62,500 nt of DNA from Tubiluchus corallicola (GCA_030141605.1 JAQGDQ010000845.1:19086-81585); one strand, 5' to 3'. Positions 1 to 11,035 are shown, counted from the stretch's first letter. A program made the numbers and translations. The notes: a model not told the origin generated them from the sequence alone.

Positions 1-357
1 TCATGAGGACCTTATAGGGGTATGTGGACCTCACAGGGGTATGTGGACCTCATAGGGGTATGTAGATCTCATGAGGACCTCATAGGGGTACGTGGATCTC
101 TTAAGGGTACGTGGACCTCACAGGGGTACGTGGACCTCATAGGGGTATGTAGACCTCATGTGGACCTCACAGGGGTACGTGGACCTCACAGGGGTACGTG
201 GACCTCATAGGGGTACGTGGACCTCATAGGGGTATGTAGACCTCATGTGGACCTCATAGGGGTACGTGGACCTCACAGGGGTATGTAGACCTCATGTGGG
301 CCTCATAGGGGTACGTGGACCTTACAGGGGTATGTGGACCTCATAGGGGTACGTGGA
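1..357. repeat. Minisatellite, 19-bp unit
   Basis: Tandem copies of a unit like GTGGACCTCATAGGGGTAC, alternating CATA/CACA variants, with an occasional 11-bp insertion (GTAGACCTCAT). It runs off the left edge of the window and stops just before the dispersed element at 366. Short open frames across it are repeat artefacts. Confidence 0.95.
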
Positions 358-365
358 CTGGCTAC

Positions 366-531
366 GTGTACGTAGATCAAAATGGCTGCGCCTAACGGTC
401 ATCGTTGGACTTTGAATTTACAAGTTTTGAAAATGCTACTACTAACGCAAGCCTTGTTACAAAATTTCAAAACGAATTTTTTAAGTTCATTTATGAAGCA
501 TGTCTTCTTGTGCTTTAATACTGTAACGGAT
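366..531 (+). repeat. Dispersed repeat family M, copy a (partial)
   Basis: Shares AATGGCTGCGCCTAACGGTC and a downstream TTCTTGTGCTTTAA end with copies near 1.9, 8.6 and 54.8 kb. It follows a minisatellite directly and is interrupted at 532 by the LTR-like element. No coding capacity is seen, and the class of element is unknown. Confidence 0.7.
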
Positions 532-902
532 CCGGGTTCCAGCGAGGATCCGTCTCAGGATGTATCCCACTTCTGACACCAGTGTAACGGATCCGGGTTC
601 CGTCTCAGGATGTATAGAGCGGCATACAAGTTATGAACGATTACGGCAGACGACAAAAGTAAAACGAATATGAGTGTAAAATAAACTTTAATGCATAAAC
701 AGTAGCTCCATGACATGTGAACAGACTTTTGTATAAAAATCAGCAAACCTACAGCATTCACCCTTACAGACAGAAAGGCCAGGTTGGAATCGTCAAATTA
801 CGGCGTGCATTCTGTTTTATACAGGGACATTTGCATTACTGGGCTTCTCAACCATACCCATTACTAACATTAGGGGGTTGGTCATAATCTGCCTTCGTAA
901 CA
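532..902 (-). mobile_element. LTR-like element with trapped tRNA-Leu primer site, copy 1
   Basis: Inserted in reverse orientation; termini TGTTAC...GTTACA with a 4-bp target duplication ATAC (528-531 and 903-906). Two more copies lie at 28,209 and 50,936. The 18 bases at 564-581 (ATCCCACTTCTGACACCA) equal the 3' end of animal tRNA-Leu including CCA, i.e. the complement of a primer-binding site. They lie inside the element, followed by a second copy of the LTR terminus. There is no internal coding region. It is a solo LTR or a TRIM-like derivative of a Ty3/gypsy-type retrotransposon. Confidence 0.85.
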
Positions 903-947
903 ATACCATCTATCAAAAGATTAATTTTCTGGAAATATCTCTTGCAG

Positions 948-1091
948 AGCAACTGGAAGATCTATGTAACAAACTTCTTTCTCACATTGAACAAGTTGAA
1001 GGAACACGCTACGACTTGTTGTACAAGATCAAGGAGCATGAGAACACCATTATGGACATGCAGTATGCAGTCAATGACTTAAGGGGAAAAT
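948..1091 (+). CDS. TNNI: Troponin I exon: TnT-binding helix to DLRGKF
   Basis: Acceptor CTCTTGCAG|AG and donor TT|GTAAGTAT. It encodes (E)QLEDLCNKLL ... ERYD-like GTRYDLL ... DLRGK(F), matching the IT-arm helix and the DLRGKF motif that precedes the actin-binding region. It starts with two bases of a codon, so a phase-1 intron lies upstream, and it ends in phase 2. This is the first troponin exon in the window. An in-frame ATG upstream at 878 lies in repeat DNA and is not a start. Confidence 0.93.
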
Positions 1092-1668
1092 TGTAAGTAT
1101 CAAAGCTTAGTCCAGTGGTTCCTAGCCTGGGTTCGATCGAACCCTAGGGGTTCGGTGAGTCGATCTCAGGGGTTCGGCAGAGCCTCCGCATGTATGTAAT
1201 TTGTTGTGAGTTTATGCATTGTGTTGGTTTTGTTCTTTGAACAAGGTGATGTTCATGCACGGCTCATTTTGTGTACCAGTAAAAAACATATCTATGTCTT
1301 GAATTTGAAAAAAAATCATATTTTAGTTTTCACTAAAGAGGGGTTCGGTGAATGCGCATATGAAACTGGTGGGGTTCGGTACCTCCAACAAGGTTAAGAA
1401 CCACTGGCTTAGTCCTTTAGTTTGAATTGTTATAATAACCAAAGATGGCGCCACAGATGACGCAATAAGTTAGCCATTTTATACAAGAATATTTAGGGTT
1501 AGTGATGGAACTGACGAAGCTGTCTGGCAGTTATGGAATGTAGTACGAATGTACACTGAACCGAAGGGGAGCCAGGATGCTGGCCAAAAGTATCACAGCC
1601 ACAATCTCGGCTTAACTGGATTTATTAAATGAACGAGTGTTGTCAATGTTTTTTGCTTTTCTTTTCAG

Positions 1669-1710
1669 CATCAAGCCCTCATTGAAGAAGGTGTCCAAAT
1701 ATGACACCAA
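1669..1710 (+). CDS. TNNI: Troponin I short exon (KPSLKKVSKYDTK)
   Basis: A 42-nt exon between TTTTCAG and GTAAGAAT. With the flanking exons it reads F-IKPSLKKVSKYDT-K, the segment that follows DLRGKF in arthropod- and tunicate-type troponin I. It is too short for an ORF scan, and was found by joining phases (2 in, 2 out). Confidence 0.92.
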
Positions 1711-1835
1711 GTAAGAATTTTTTGTTTGCATGTAATAACTATTACTGTAAAATATATTTAAAAAAAAGTTTATTAAGAACTTAAGGCGTGACTTGATGAC
1801 AACGTTGTCATTATATTGGTATGCCAGCACTACGT

Positions 1836-2170
1836 CACCATTCCAGTGTGCATCACTGATTCACCATAAAACATGTGATTAATCTTACTGGCAAGATAAG
1901 GTCATTCAAACTTTTGCTTAGTTAGTGAAGAGTATGCTACGAATTGCCTGATTATTTCTTCCAGCTTTACATAACTTTCTCTGAGCTTGTTTCAAATGAC
2001 CCACAATTAAAATGGTTCCATCTAACGGTGGTCATCGCGGAGTTCAAATTTACAACTTTCATACAGCGTCACTGTTAACATATCCAACAACATATCACAT
2101 TGGATCGTCTGTATCCAATAAGACTGCATGTAAGTGATATAAAATTTCGATGAACTATGAACTACGAATT
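1836..2170 (+). repeat. Dispersed repeat family M, copy b (unexpanded)
   Basis: Resembles the copy at 8.59 kb through TTTAGTTAGTRAAG, the AAAATGG...CTAACGG block and GATAYAAAATT. Its left edge (1836-1865) has one unit of the 26-bp sequence that forms the 1.5-kb array at 7.08-8.55 kb. Its right end (TTACGAAAGGTGTTTTCTTGTGC) reappears near 3175, so array A2 and AT-rich DNA appear to split the element. Confidence 0.65.
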
Positions 2171-2225
2171 TTATTTAACAGATCAAAAAATACAATTTCA
2201 AACACATCAATAAATTTAAAATAAA

Positions 2226-2935
2226 ATAATTTGAGTAGTGCGAGGTGAGTGTACGACCATACGGTCATTAACACACTCACCTTACTTAAATGAAAAATTG
2301 TGTTTTGTTGGTGGTTGTGTTTTTGGTGTGGGGTGGTGTTGGTTTTTTTTTGTGTTTGTTTGTGTTGTGTTTTGTGGTGTTGTTAATAATTTGAGTAGTG
2401 CGAGGTGAGTGTACACCATAGGTCATTAACACACTCACCTTACTTAAATGAAAAATGATTATAGTTATGCATGCTTCTGTAGATAACTTAATGTAAATAA
2501 GGATGAAGTAAATGATGTAATAATTTGAGTAGTGCGAGGTGAGTGTACGACCATACGGTCATTAACACACTCACCTTACTTAAATGAAAAAATGATTATA
2601 GTTATGCATGCTTCTGTAGATAACTTAATGTAAATAAGGATGAAGTAAATGATGTAATAATTTGAGTAGTGCGAGGTGAGTGTACGACCATACGGTCATT
2701 AACACACTCACCTTACTTAAATGAAAAAATGATTATAGTTATGCATGCTTCTGTAGATAACTTAATGTAAATAAGGATGAAGTAAATGATGTAATAATTT
2801 GAGTAGTGCGAGGTGAGTGTACGACCATACGGTCATTAACACTCAGCTTACTTAAATGAAAAAAATGATTATAGTAATGCGTGCTTTTGTATAGATAACT
2901 TAATGTAAATAAGGATGAAGTAAATGGTGTAATAA
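2226..2935 (+). repeat. Minisatellite A2, about 136-bp unit with hairpin
   Basis: About five copies starting near 2226, 2385, 2520, 2656 and 2792. Each has an inverted repeat AGGTGAGTGT ... ACACTCACCT enclosing GACC-ATAC-GGTC, and so can form a stem. The plus strand of each unit carries GAG|GTGAGTGT, a good donor consensus, in the sense of the host troponin intron. The first unit has a G/T-only block (about 2290-2385) in place of the usual right half. Confidence 0.9.
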
Positions 2936-3264
2936 TAGCAATGGTATAAGAGCAATAAACATGAAAGTTGAGAAAGGAAAACATAATATGTAATTACGAC
3001 TCTCACTTAATGAGTGAAAAATTTTAAATAGTTACGAATTTTAATTATGTGATTATCTGTCAATGCAGCAACAAGCAGCAATAACTACATATTTATATGA
3101 TAATGCATATTGTTAATTCCACAGAAGAGTACCATAATGTGATGGTTTCGATGTGAATTTTTTATAAGCCTTAGTTACGAAAGGTGTTTTCTTGTGCTTT
3201 AAAGCCAGTTCACATGAAAAATGGTACTATAATTTTGGAAACTATGACACTTCCGTTCTTGCAG
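2936..3264. other. Troponin I intron, AT-rich remainder
   Basis: AT-rich DNA containing the right-hand end of repeat family M (about 3170-3205). The acceptor TTCTTGCAG for the next exon closes the intron. Nothing else is recognised. Confidence 0.5.
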
Positions 3265-3373
3265 ATTCGCCAAGATGCAGCAGAATTTGAAGAAGGAAAC
3301 AACAAACTTCCGCGAGAGCCTGAAGAGTTCTGGAAAGGACAAATTCGCTCTGGAACCAGAAACAACAACAGAC
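3265..3373 (+). CDS. TNNI: Troponin I exon (actin/TnC-binding region)
   Basis: Between TTCTTGCAG and the donor GAC|GTATGTCT. It encodes (K)FAKMQQNLKKETTNFRESL ... KFALEPETTTD, matching the FAKLQ..NFR motif of invertebrate troponin I. One base completes the previous codon; the exon ends in phase 0. Confidence 0.92.
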
Positions 3374-3486
3374 GTATGTCTCAATCATCATGGCTACTTT
3401 GTCCCAACTAAATCTTTATTAGCAGTCAATATTTACCCAAAGACATGATAAAATTGTTTTTTCAAAAAATCACCTGAAACAATGCT

Positions 3487-4215
3487 AGTGGTCACTCGGG
3501 TAAGAGGTCCAGAGTAACGGACTTAGTGCCAATGCCACTCGGGCAAGGGGTCCAGAGTAAAAGAATTAGTGCCAATGGCCACTCGGTTATACGGTCCAGT
3601 AGTAATTGAATTAGTGCCAATGGCCACTCAGGCAAGGAGTCCAGAGTAAAAGAATTAGTACCAATGGGCACTCGGGTAAACTGTCCAGAGAAATGGAATT
3701 AGAGCCAATGCCACTTGGGTAAGGAGTCCAAAGAAATTGAATTAGTTCAGTCCAGTAGTAAATGAATTAGTGACAATGGCCACCTGGGCAAACGATCCAG
3801 CAGAATGGAATTAGTGCCAATGGCAACTCGGATAAACAGTCCAGTAGTAATGAAATTATTGCGAATGCCACTCAGCATAGAATTAGTGCCAATAGCAACT
3901 CGGGTAAACAGTCCAGTAGTAATGAAATTATTGCCAATGCCACTCAGCATAGTTGTCCAGTAGTAATTGAATTAGTGCCAATGGCCACTCGGTTATACGG
4001 TCCAGTAGTAATTAAATTATTGCCAATGCCACTCAGCATAGTTGTCCAGAAAAATGGAATTAGTGCCAATAGCAACTCGGGTAAACAGTCCAGTAGTAAT
4101 TAAATTATTGCCAATGCCACTCAGCATAGTGGTCCAGAAAAATGGAATTAGTGCCAATAGCAACTCGGGTAAATAGTCCTGTAGTAATGCAATAATTGCC
4201 AATGCAAAAGGGGTC
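3487..4215 (+). repeat. Minisatellite, 44-bp unit
   Basis: About 16-17 copies of a unit containing CCACTCGGGTAAGGGGTCCA and GAATTAGTGCCAATGG, diverged more towards the right. Many units contain CGG|GTAAGG, donor-like on the host gene strand. It occupies the last troponin I intron. Confidence 0.92.
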
Positions 4216-4467
4216 CAGAGAAATTCCACAGATAAGAAGTACGAGGGAAAAAACTAACTAGAGGCACTGACAGCATTTCTGTAGATGTAATGACAAAAGA
4301 AGATTAATAGAGGTACTGAAAACTTCTGATGAGCAAAGGACTGCAGGATTGATCCCAGTTAGATGTGGGCAATTGAAGGTCAAAGGTCAAAACTTTGTAG
4401 TAGTTTTGTATATGATTACTGAACTTCATAATGCAGTCTTTTAAGATGGCGTCAATGTTTTTTTCAG

Positions 4468-4500
4468 ACAAAGAAACCGGACTGGGCTGCCAAGCACTAA
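4468..4500 (+). CDS. TNNI: Troponin I last coding exon (TKKPDWAAKH stop)
   Basis: The acceptor TTTTTTCAG is followed by ten codons and TAA. The KKPDW motif is the usual C-terminal end of invertebrate troponin I, and the phase matches the previous exon. An alternative frame reads on to KETGLGCQ but breaks the phase. Confidence 0.88.
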   Translation, partial: TKKPDWAAKH

Positions 4501-5334
4501 ATTTCATCATCAACACCTGCGTTGCCATAGCGACACCATCAACACGTGTAGCAAGACATTGCAACACGGCGGCAACTACAACGGCAAGTGGAAACCCATC
4601 TTCCGGGAGTCACGGCTGCAACTTAAAGATGCGATATATGATGAAATCAGCTTCGTCTGGTTAAATTCTGATGTTATTCGGTTTTTAAGTGTGACGTGCC
4701 CCCCAGGAGAGGGTTTGTGCTTGTCGCCATCATCATCATCATCATGCGCATCGTCATTGACACTGCAGCCATTCAAGATTTTCTAATCGTTCTTCTTGCC
4801 TGTATAATGAACACCGAGTCTGTCTATTTATATTTTTCTGTAATTTCACTTTTATCGATAGTTATTAGCAGATCCGAAGTTTCTTCATCATCATTTGCTT
4901 CATGGTTACCAGAAGCGTTGAGGTATTTGCTTCTGTCTTCTCTTACTTTCGCTACAACATTGACACTACTGTCCGTAGCTTAGCGTATATTGTTGTAGAT
5001 GAATAGTGGCTAGAATATGCTGTACTTTGACAAGCAGGTAACTTGGCTATTTTATCTCTAACACTTTGACTATTAGTTGTAAGTTCTTGTTTCTAGTGAG
5101 TAGTTGTATGGAAGCGTATGATACGTATATTTTATTGGTTGACATGGGGAATTTTCATATATATAACTGATATTTAAGCACTTCGTACTAGTGAAATTGT
5201 GTGTTGTTTTTTTGTAACTATTTTGCATTGCATTGAACTCGATTATTGTTATCTTTGTTACCTAAATACACGAAGGTCTGTGAGATACGATGAATTGTGG
5301 TGAACAAAACTGTTGAGCCTATTTATCAAAAACG
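4501..5334 (+). other. Troponin I 3' flank, probable 3' UTR
   Basis: Follows the stop codon. It has a short CAT microsatellite near 4727-4745 and AT-rich DNA. I see no canonical AATAAA, so the cleavage site is not located. The 95-codon open frame at 4696-4983 is not supported. Confidence 0.4.
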
Positions 5335-6105
5335 AGAATGACTACAAGACTGCACGGCGCCACAGCGAAACAAACCTGTTTATAAGGTTACATCGTAAGT
5401 AATCCAGAACGAATACAAGAATGCACGGCGCCACAGCGAAACAAACCTGTTTATAAGGTTACATCATAAGTAACCCAGAACGAATACAAGACTGCACGGC
5501 GCCACAGCGAAACAAACTTGTTTATAAGGTTACATCGTAAGTAATCCAGAACGAATACAAGAATGCACGGCGCCACAGCGAAACAAACCTGTTTATAAGG
5601 TTACATCATAAGCAACCCAGAACGAACACAAGACTGCACGGCACCACAGCGAAACAAACCTGTTTATAGGGTTACATTGTAAGTAACCCAGAACGAATAC
5701 AAGACTGCACGGCACCACAGCGAAACAAACCTGTTTATAGGGTTACATCGTGAGTAACCCAGAACGAATACAAGACTTACGGTGCCACAGCGAAACAAAC
5801 CTGTTTATAGGGTTACATTGTAAGTAATCCAGAACGAATACAAGAATGCACGGCGCCACAGCGAAACAAACCTGTTTATAGGGTTACATTGTATGTAATC
5901 CAGAACGAATACAAGACTGCACGGCGCGACAGCGAAACAAACCTGTTTATAAGGTTACATCGTGAGTAACCCAGAACGAATACAAGACTGCACGGCGCCA
6001 CAGCGAGACAAACCTGTTTATAAGGTTACATTGTAAGCAACCCAGAACGAATATAAGATTGCACGGCGCCACAGCGAGAGAAACCTGTCTATAAGGTTAC
6101 ATCGT
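5335..6105. repeat. Minisatellite, 71-bp unit
   Basis: About 11 copies of a unit with CAAGACTGCACGGCGCCACA, GCGAAACAAACCTGTTTATA and GGTTACATCGTAAGTAACCC; spacing of GCACGG is 71 bp (5352, 5423, 5494). Each unit has GTAAGT on the plus strand. Confidence 0.95.
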
Positions 6106-7075
6106 GTGTAGGTAACCCAATAAATTGAGTGAAGAATGACGACAACTTTGAAATTCAACGTACGTGACCTTTCAAAATCTGACCACATCTACCACTAAGC
6201 TTTGCAGGTCGCGTTGGACATGGTCAGTAAGACCAGCAGTTGTACAAAGTGGAAACACTCTGAAATAGTGTTGACCAAACTAAGGATCAGACGTCAAATC
6301 AATTATTTACGTAATGACATGATAATTTTTGAGATAAACCCCTAGAAGTGTGTATAGTGCAAAATTTGGAGCACTTTAAAGTTTAAGTCTAGTGATTTTC
6401 AAAATTCTGTTACGCTTTTTCCCGAAGATGGTTCTTCAAGCTACAGGCTAGGGCAACTTTTAATGTTGAACGGTTGTGGCAGTACTAGTATCCAACTTTT
6501 TATCAAAGATAACCCTCTAAATCATTCAGCTGTTCCAGACTTCGAGATGTTGATTTAGCTACCCACAGATGCATATACTGTCACTGAGCTAAGCAGCTGT
6601 AACTTAAAGCCTACAGGATTGACTTCCCTGCTGGTCGTCACCAATCCATTTACTAATCAGCTCTTTTGTTAGTTAACTTTCACAGCAAGGCACACACCAT
6701 GACAGCGTAGCTTTTCACCTCAAACATTTAATGAAGATGAGACAGAACAAAAGTACCACAAATTACAGTAACATCTGAAAATAACAACTAATTTTATTAT
6801 GAATGAAAAACAGTCAACAGTACTTGTAAACATTTCAAAGTATCCCATAAATAAATAAAGTAAATAAATATATGTAAATAAATTAATCTCATCAGCCCTT
6901 ATATGAATTTGCCTAGTGGGGGAAGAGAAAGGAATTTTAAGATCTCAAACAACTTTCCATACAAAGTTATATTGCTTGGTATTACGTGCTTACCTGTTTA
7001 AAAGGCATGTAATCGAAAAAGGAAACTCTTAACAATTTACAATATTTGCATAAACTGGTAAAACATCGCTTACTC
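6106..7075. other. No recognised feature
   Basis: Unique-looking AT-rich sequence between two minisatellites. I see no exon with conserved protein content and no complete mobile-element ends. Confidence 0.4.
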
Positions 7076-8552
7076 ACCTTCCCAGTGTGTACCACTGACT
7101 CACCTTCCCAGTGTGTACCACTGACTCACCTTCCCAGTGTGCACCACTGACTCACCTTCCCAGTGTGCACCACTGACTCACCTTCCCAGTGCGCACCACT
7201 GACTCACCTTCCCAGTGCGCACCATTGACTCACCTACCCAGTGCACACCACTGATTCACCTTCCCAGTGTGTACCACTGATTCACCTTCCCAGTGCGCGC
7301 CACTGATTCACCTTCTCAGCGTGTACCATTGACTCACCTACCCAGTGCACACCACTGATTCACCTTCCCAGTGCGCACCACTGATTCACCTTCCCAGTGC
7401 ACACCACTGATTCACCTTCCCAGTGCACACCACTGATTCACCTTCTCAGTGTGTACCACTGATTCACCTTCCCAGTGCGCACCACTGATTCACCTTCTCA
7501 GTGTGTACCACTGATTCACCTTCCCAGTGCGCACCATTGACTCACCTTCCCAGTGCGCACCACTGACTCACCTTCCCAGTGCGCACCACTCACCTTCCCA
7601 GTGTGCACCACTGATTCACCTTCCCAGTGTGCACCACTGATTCACCTTCCCAGTGCGCACCACTCACCTTCTCAGTGTGTACCACTGATTCACCGTCCCA
7701 GTGTGCACCACTGACTTACCTTCCCAGTGTGTACCACTGACTCACCTTCCCAGTGCGCACCACTGATTCACCTTCCCAGTGCGCACCACTGATTCACCTT
7801 CTCAGTGTGTACCACTGATTCACCTTCCCAGTGTGTACCACTGACTCACCTACCCAGTGCACACCACTGATTCACCTTCCCAGTGTGTACCACTGATTCA
7901 CCTTCCCAGTGCGCACCATTGACTCACCTTCCCAGTGCGCACCACTGATTCACCTTCCCAGTGCGCACCACTGACTCACCTTCCCAGTGCGCACCACTGA
8001 CTCACCTTCCCAGTGTGTACCACTGACTCACCTTCCCAGTGTGCACCACTGACTCACCTACCCAGTGTGCACCACTGATTCACCTTCTCAGTGCGCACCA
8101 CTGATTCACCTTCCCAGTGCGCGCCACTGATTCACCTTCTCAGCGTGTACCACTGACTCACCTTCCCAGTGTGCACCACTGACTCACCTACCCAGTGCGC
8201 ACCACTGATTCACCTTCTCAGTGTGTACCACTGACTCACCTTCCCAGTGTGCACCACTGACTCACCTACCAAGTGTGCACCACTGATTCACCTTCCCCGT
8301 GTGCACCACTGACTCACCTACCCAGTGTGTACCACTGACTCACCTTCTCAGTGCACACCACTAACTCACCTTCTCAGTGTGCACCACTGACTCACCTACC
8401 AAGTGTGCACCACTTACTCACCTTCCCAGCGAGCACCACTGACTCACCTTCCCCATGGTGCACCACTGACTCACCTTCCCAGCGTGCACCACTGACTCAC
8501 CTTCCCCATGGTGCACCACTGACTCACCTACCCAGCGTGCACCACTGATTCA
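7076..8552. repeat. Minisatellite, 26-bp unit (about 57 copies)
   Basis: Unit TTCACCTTCCCAGTGCGCAC plus CACTGA, with TGTG/TGCG/CACA variants, a few 20-bp short units and diverged units at the right edge. The minus strand of each unit reads AAG|GTGAGT, a consensus donor. It abuts a family M element, whose copy at 1836 carries a single unit, so the array seems to have grown from that element. Confidence 0.97.
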
Positions 8553-8559
8553 CAAAAAA

Positions 8560-8860
8560 CACATTATTGATCTTATTGTCTTTACCTTGATTATTGACCA
8601 CAATATAAAGACACTTAAGCTTTTGTTTAGTTAGTAAAGGGTGTGCTACAAATGCTCTGATTATCTAAACTTTTTCCAGAAGACTTAACGTTAAAATGGC
8701 TGCGCCTAACGGTCATCGCAGAAGTTTAAGTTTAGAAGTATTTTACAACTTTACTGCAACAGCAATCTCTGCGCGCAATAAGACAGCATGTATGTGATAC
8801 AAAATTCTCAATGCTTTTTTACGAAGAGCGTTTTCTTGTGCTATAACTGATACATTCCTC
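8560..8860 (+). repeat. Dispersed repeat family M, copy c
   Basis: Starts at the end of the 26-bp array; contains TTTGTTTAGTTAGTAAAG, AAAATGGCTGCGCCTAACGG and TTTTCTTGTGCTATAA. The sequence order matches copies a, b and d. Confidence 0.7.
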
Positions 8861-9371
8861 ACTTTGAAAGGAATAAGAGCAAAAATAATAATTCGATAGA
8901 AAAATTTAAACACGAACAAAAAAATCTTTAGTAAATGAATAATTAACCAATTTCCTTAAATTACATATATGCAAAAGCAACAGAATGTAAAATATTATGG
9001 ACGAAAAAATAATTGATTACATGTATATTAAAAACATATACGATCACGCTTAAAATTTTATGTAAATAACTAAATATTTAACATAGAAATACATTTGACA
9101 ATAAACATAAAACAAACATATGAATAAACAAGAGTTTGTTTAGCTTAATTACATAAACATATATGTATAAAAACATAAATTATTATATAAACACAAGTAA
9201 ATAGATAACATTTTTTTTGTATAGATATAGTACAATCATACCAGCTAATTACTAAATTATTATCATTAAGCCCACTATGCACTTAGGAGAGCAGGCATAG
9301 AATGACAATACAGAAAACTTCAGATACCAATACTGTGTACAAGGGCGAATTTACCAATAGGGTGGCTAGAC
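8861..9371. other. AT-rich spacer
   Basis: Very AT-rich, with many ATAAACATA-like stretches. No gene or element ends recognised. Confidence 0.4.
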
Positions 9372-9871
9372 CAGGGGTGTGCAAATTATCTGACTAGCCG
9401 GGCCACATTAAACTTTCCCACAATTCCTGCGGGCCACAGGCAGTTTGATCAATGAGCCAAGTACAGAAAGGCCTAATAACGATTTTTTTGCATCCGACCT
9501 GCGTACATCGTTACTACTACACTCAAGAAACTATTTTAGAAGTTATTAAAATTTATATTACAAACCACATATTTCTACTTTCAGGACAGATAGTGGTAAT
9601 TTCAATACAATGCATATTAGTAATGTGTATCACACAGTCTGTGTAGTACAGTGTTATTAAGCTACAACTGTCTTGTAAGGGTTAATGGCATCCGATCTAG
9701 TAGAAAAAACTACCTGCACTATCTTTGGGATCGTGGCAAGGACTTCAGCTGGATACACTCAATTAATCACCCGGGCCGCACTTTCATTAGGTTGACAAGT
9801 CTTTTCGCGGGCCACACAAATTCTCTCGGCAGGCCGCAAGTGGCCTGTGGGCCGCAATTTGCACACCTCTG
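9372..9871 (+). mobile_element. hAT-type MITE, copy 1
   Basis: Terminal inverted repeats CAGGGGTGTGCAAATT ... AATTTGCACACCTCTG, about 500 bp, no transposase. Reverse-oriented relatives lie at 42,488 and 50,093 and have 7-8 bp flanking duplications; here the duplication is not clear. Confidence 0.85.
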
Positions 9872-10020
9872 ACCAAGACTGTACGTTAGGGTGGTCAAAT
9901 TTTGAAGGACGTCAGATTTTAGAAGCCTAGTGTTAAAACATTCGTATTCTCTTTAGAAAATGCCTATCTTTCCATAATAATACAAACTGCGTATTTTATA
10001 ACACGCCACAAACAGTTGCC

Positions 10021-10496
10021 GTATCCGATTTATGTAAGCGCCAAATAACAAACAAGTACGACTATTACATAAAAGGTACTACAGCACAAGCAGTTGCGCA
10101 GCACAATTAGATATAAGGCTTATGTCATCAACAACGATGTATCCGATTTTATGTAAGCGCCAAATAACAAACAAATACGACTATTACATAAAAGGTACTA
10201 CACCACAAGCAGTTGCGCAGCACAATTAGATATAAGACTTATGTCATCAACAACGATGTATCCGATTTTATGTAAGCGCCAAATAACAAACAAATACGAC
10301 TATTACATAAAAGGTACTACAGCACAAGCAGTTGCGCAGCACAATTAGATATAAGACTTATGTCATCAACAACGATGTATCCGATTTTATGTAAGCGCCA
10401 AATAACAAACAAATACGACTATTACATAAAAGGTACTACACCACAAGCAGTTGCGCAGCACAATTAGATATAAGACTTATGTCATCAACAACGACG
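10021..10496. repeat. Tandem repeat, 119-bp unit, four copies
   Basis: Starts of GTATCCGATT at 10,021, 10,139, 10,258 and 10,377 give a 118-119 bp period with high identity between units. Confidence 0.95.
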
Positions 10497-11035
10497 TACG
10501 TACTTGGTAGTTTACTAATACACCACAAATAATTGTGCACTACCTTTATGTATAAACAATCATAAACCTATAATAGAAATAAGCAGAATTGAACTACCCA
10601 AGGGAGTAGTAATGTCTCGCCTCTGATCATGTACAAAGATTTGTTATCAAAAAAATTTAATGAATTACGAAAAAGAGTTACATGCCGATTAAATTTTCTC
10701 AGAATAAAGAATCAAAAAACGACTGACATGAACTGAGTGCATCTTGAAACCCATCATCTTCAGATCTGCAAGCAAAAAATGAAAAAACAAACAATACATT
10801 AACCGTTACAAGTAATATGTATCAAATCCCTGATGTAAAAACAAAAAAAGCAGCCAAAGTGAAAAAATTATTCGCAGCCAAGGCTTGAACCTTCATCTTC
10901 AAAGTGTGTTAGATATTCTACAAAGTGTGTGTAGCAATTTTTTGTTAATCTACTTATAAAATTCATGTACGTGGCGCCATCTGTGGCAGTAATGCAAACC
11001 TTTTAGTTTCAAAACATCTTCCAGGCAACTAACCT
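10497..11035. other. No recognised feature
   Basis: AT-rich sequence without a convincing exon or element end. Confidence 0.35.

Larger units (their letters stand above)
948..4500 (+). other. TNNI: Troponin I gene, 3' part (four coding exons)
   Basis: Four exons (948-1091, 1669-1710, 3265-3373, 4468-4500) join in phase and give about 108 residues of troponin I, the inhibitory subunit of the thin-filament troponin complex in muscle. They cover the troponin-T-binding coiled-coil end, the DLRGKF signature, and an invertebrate-style tail KPSLKKVSKYDTKFAKMQ ... KKPDWAAKH. Upstream exons (N-terminus, first part of the coiled coil) are outside the window. The introns carry array A2 and the 44-bp minisatellite. 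Vertebrate TnI has RPPLRRVR after DLRGKF; this gene does not, which points to an invertebrate. Confidence 0.92.

Noticed and set aside
878-947. ATG-started extension of the first troponin exon
   Set aside because: This stretch includes the end of the LTR-like element and a good acceptor site. The upstream codons are not troponin.
4696-4983. 95-codon hydrophobic frame after troponin I
   Set aside because: Follows the troponin stop codon, starts at a GTG-type codon or an internal ATG, no known domain, AT-rich 3' flank.
7076-8552. CRISPR-like regular direct repeats
   Set aside because: Head-to-tail units without unique spacers, in animal DNA. A minisatellite.
9452-9872. Short frames repeated at 42.4-42.9 kb and 50.3-50.7 kb
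   Set aside because: Parts of the hAT-type MITE, not genes.
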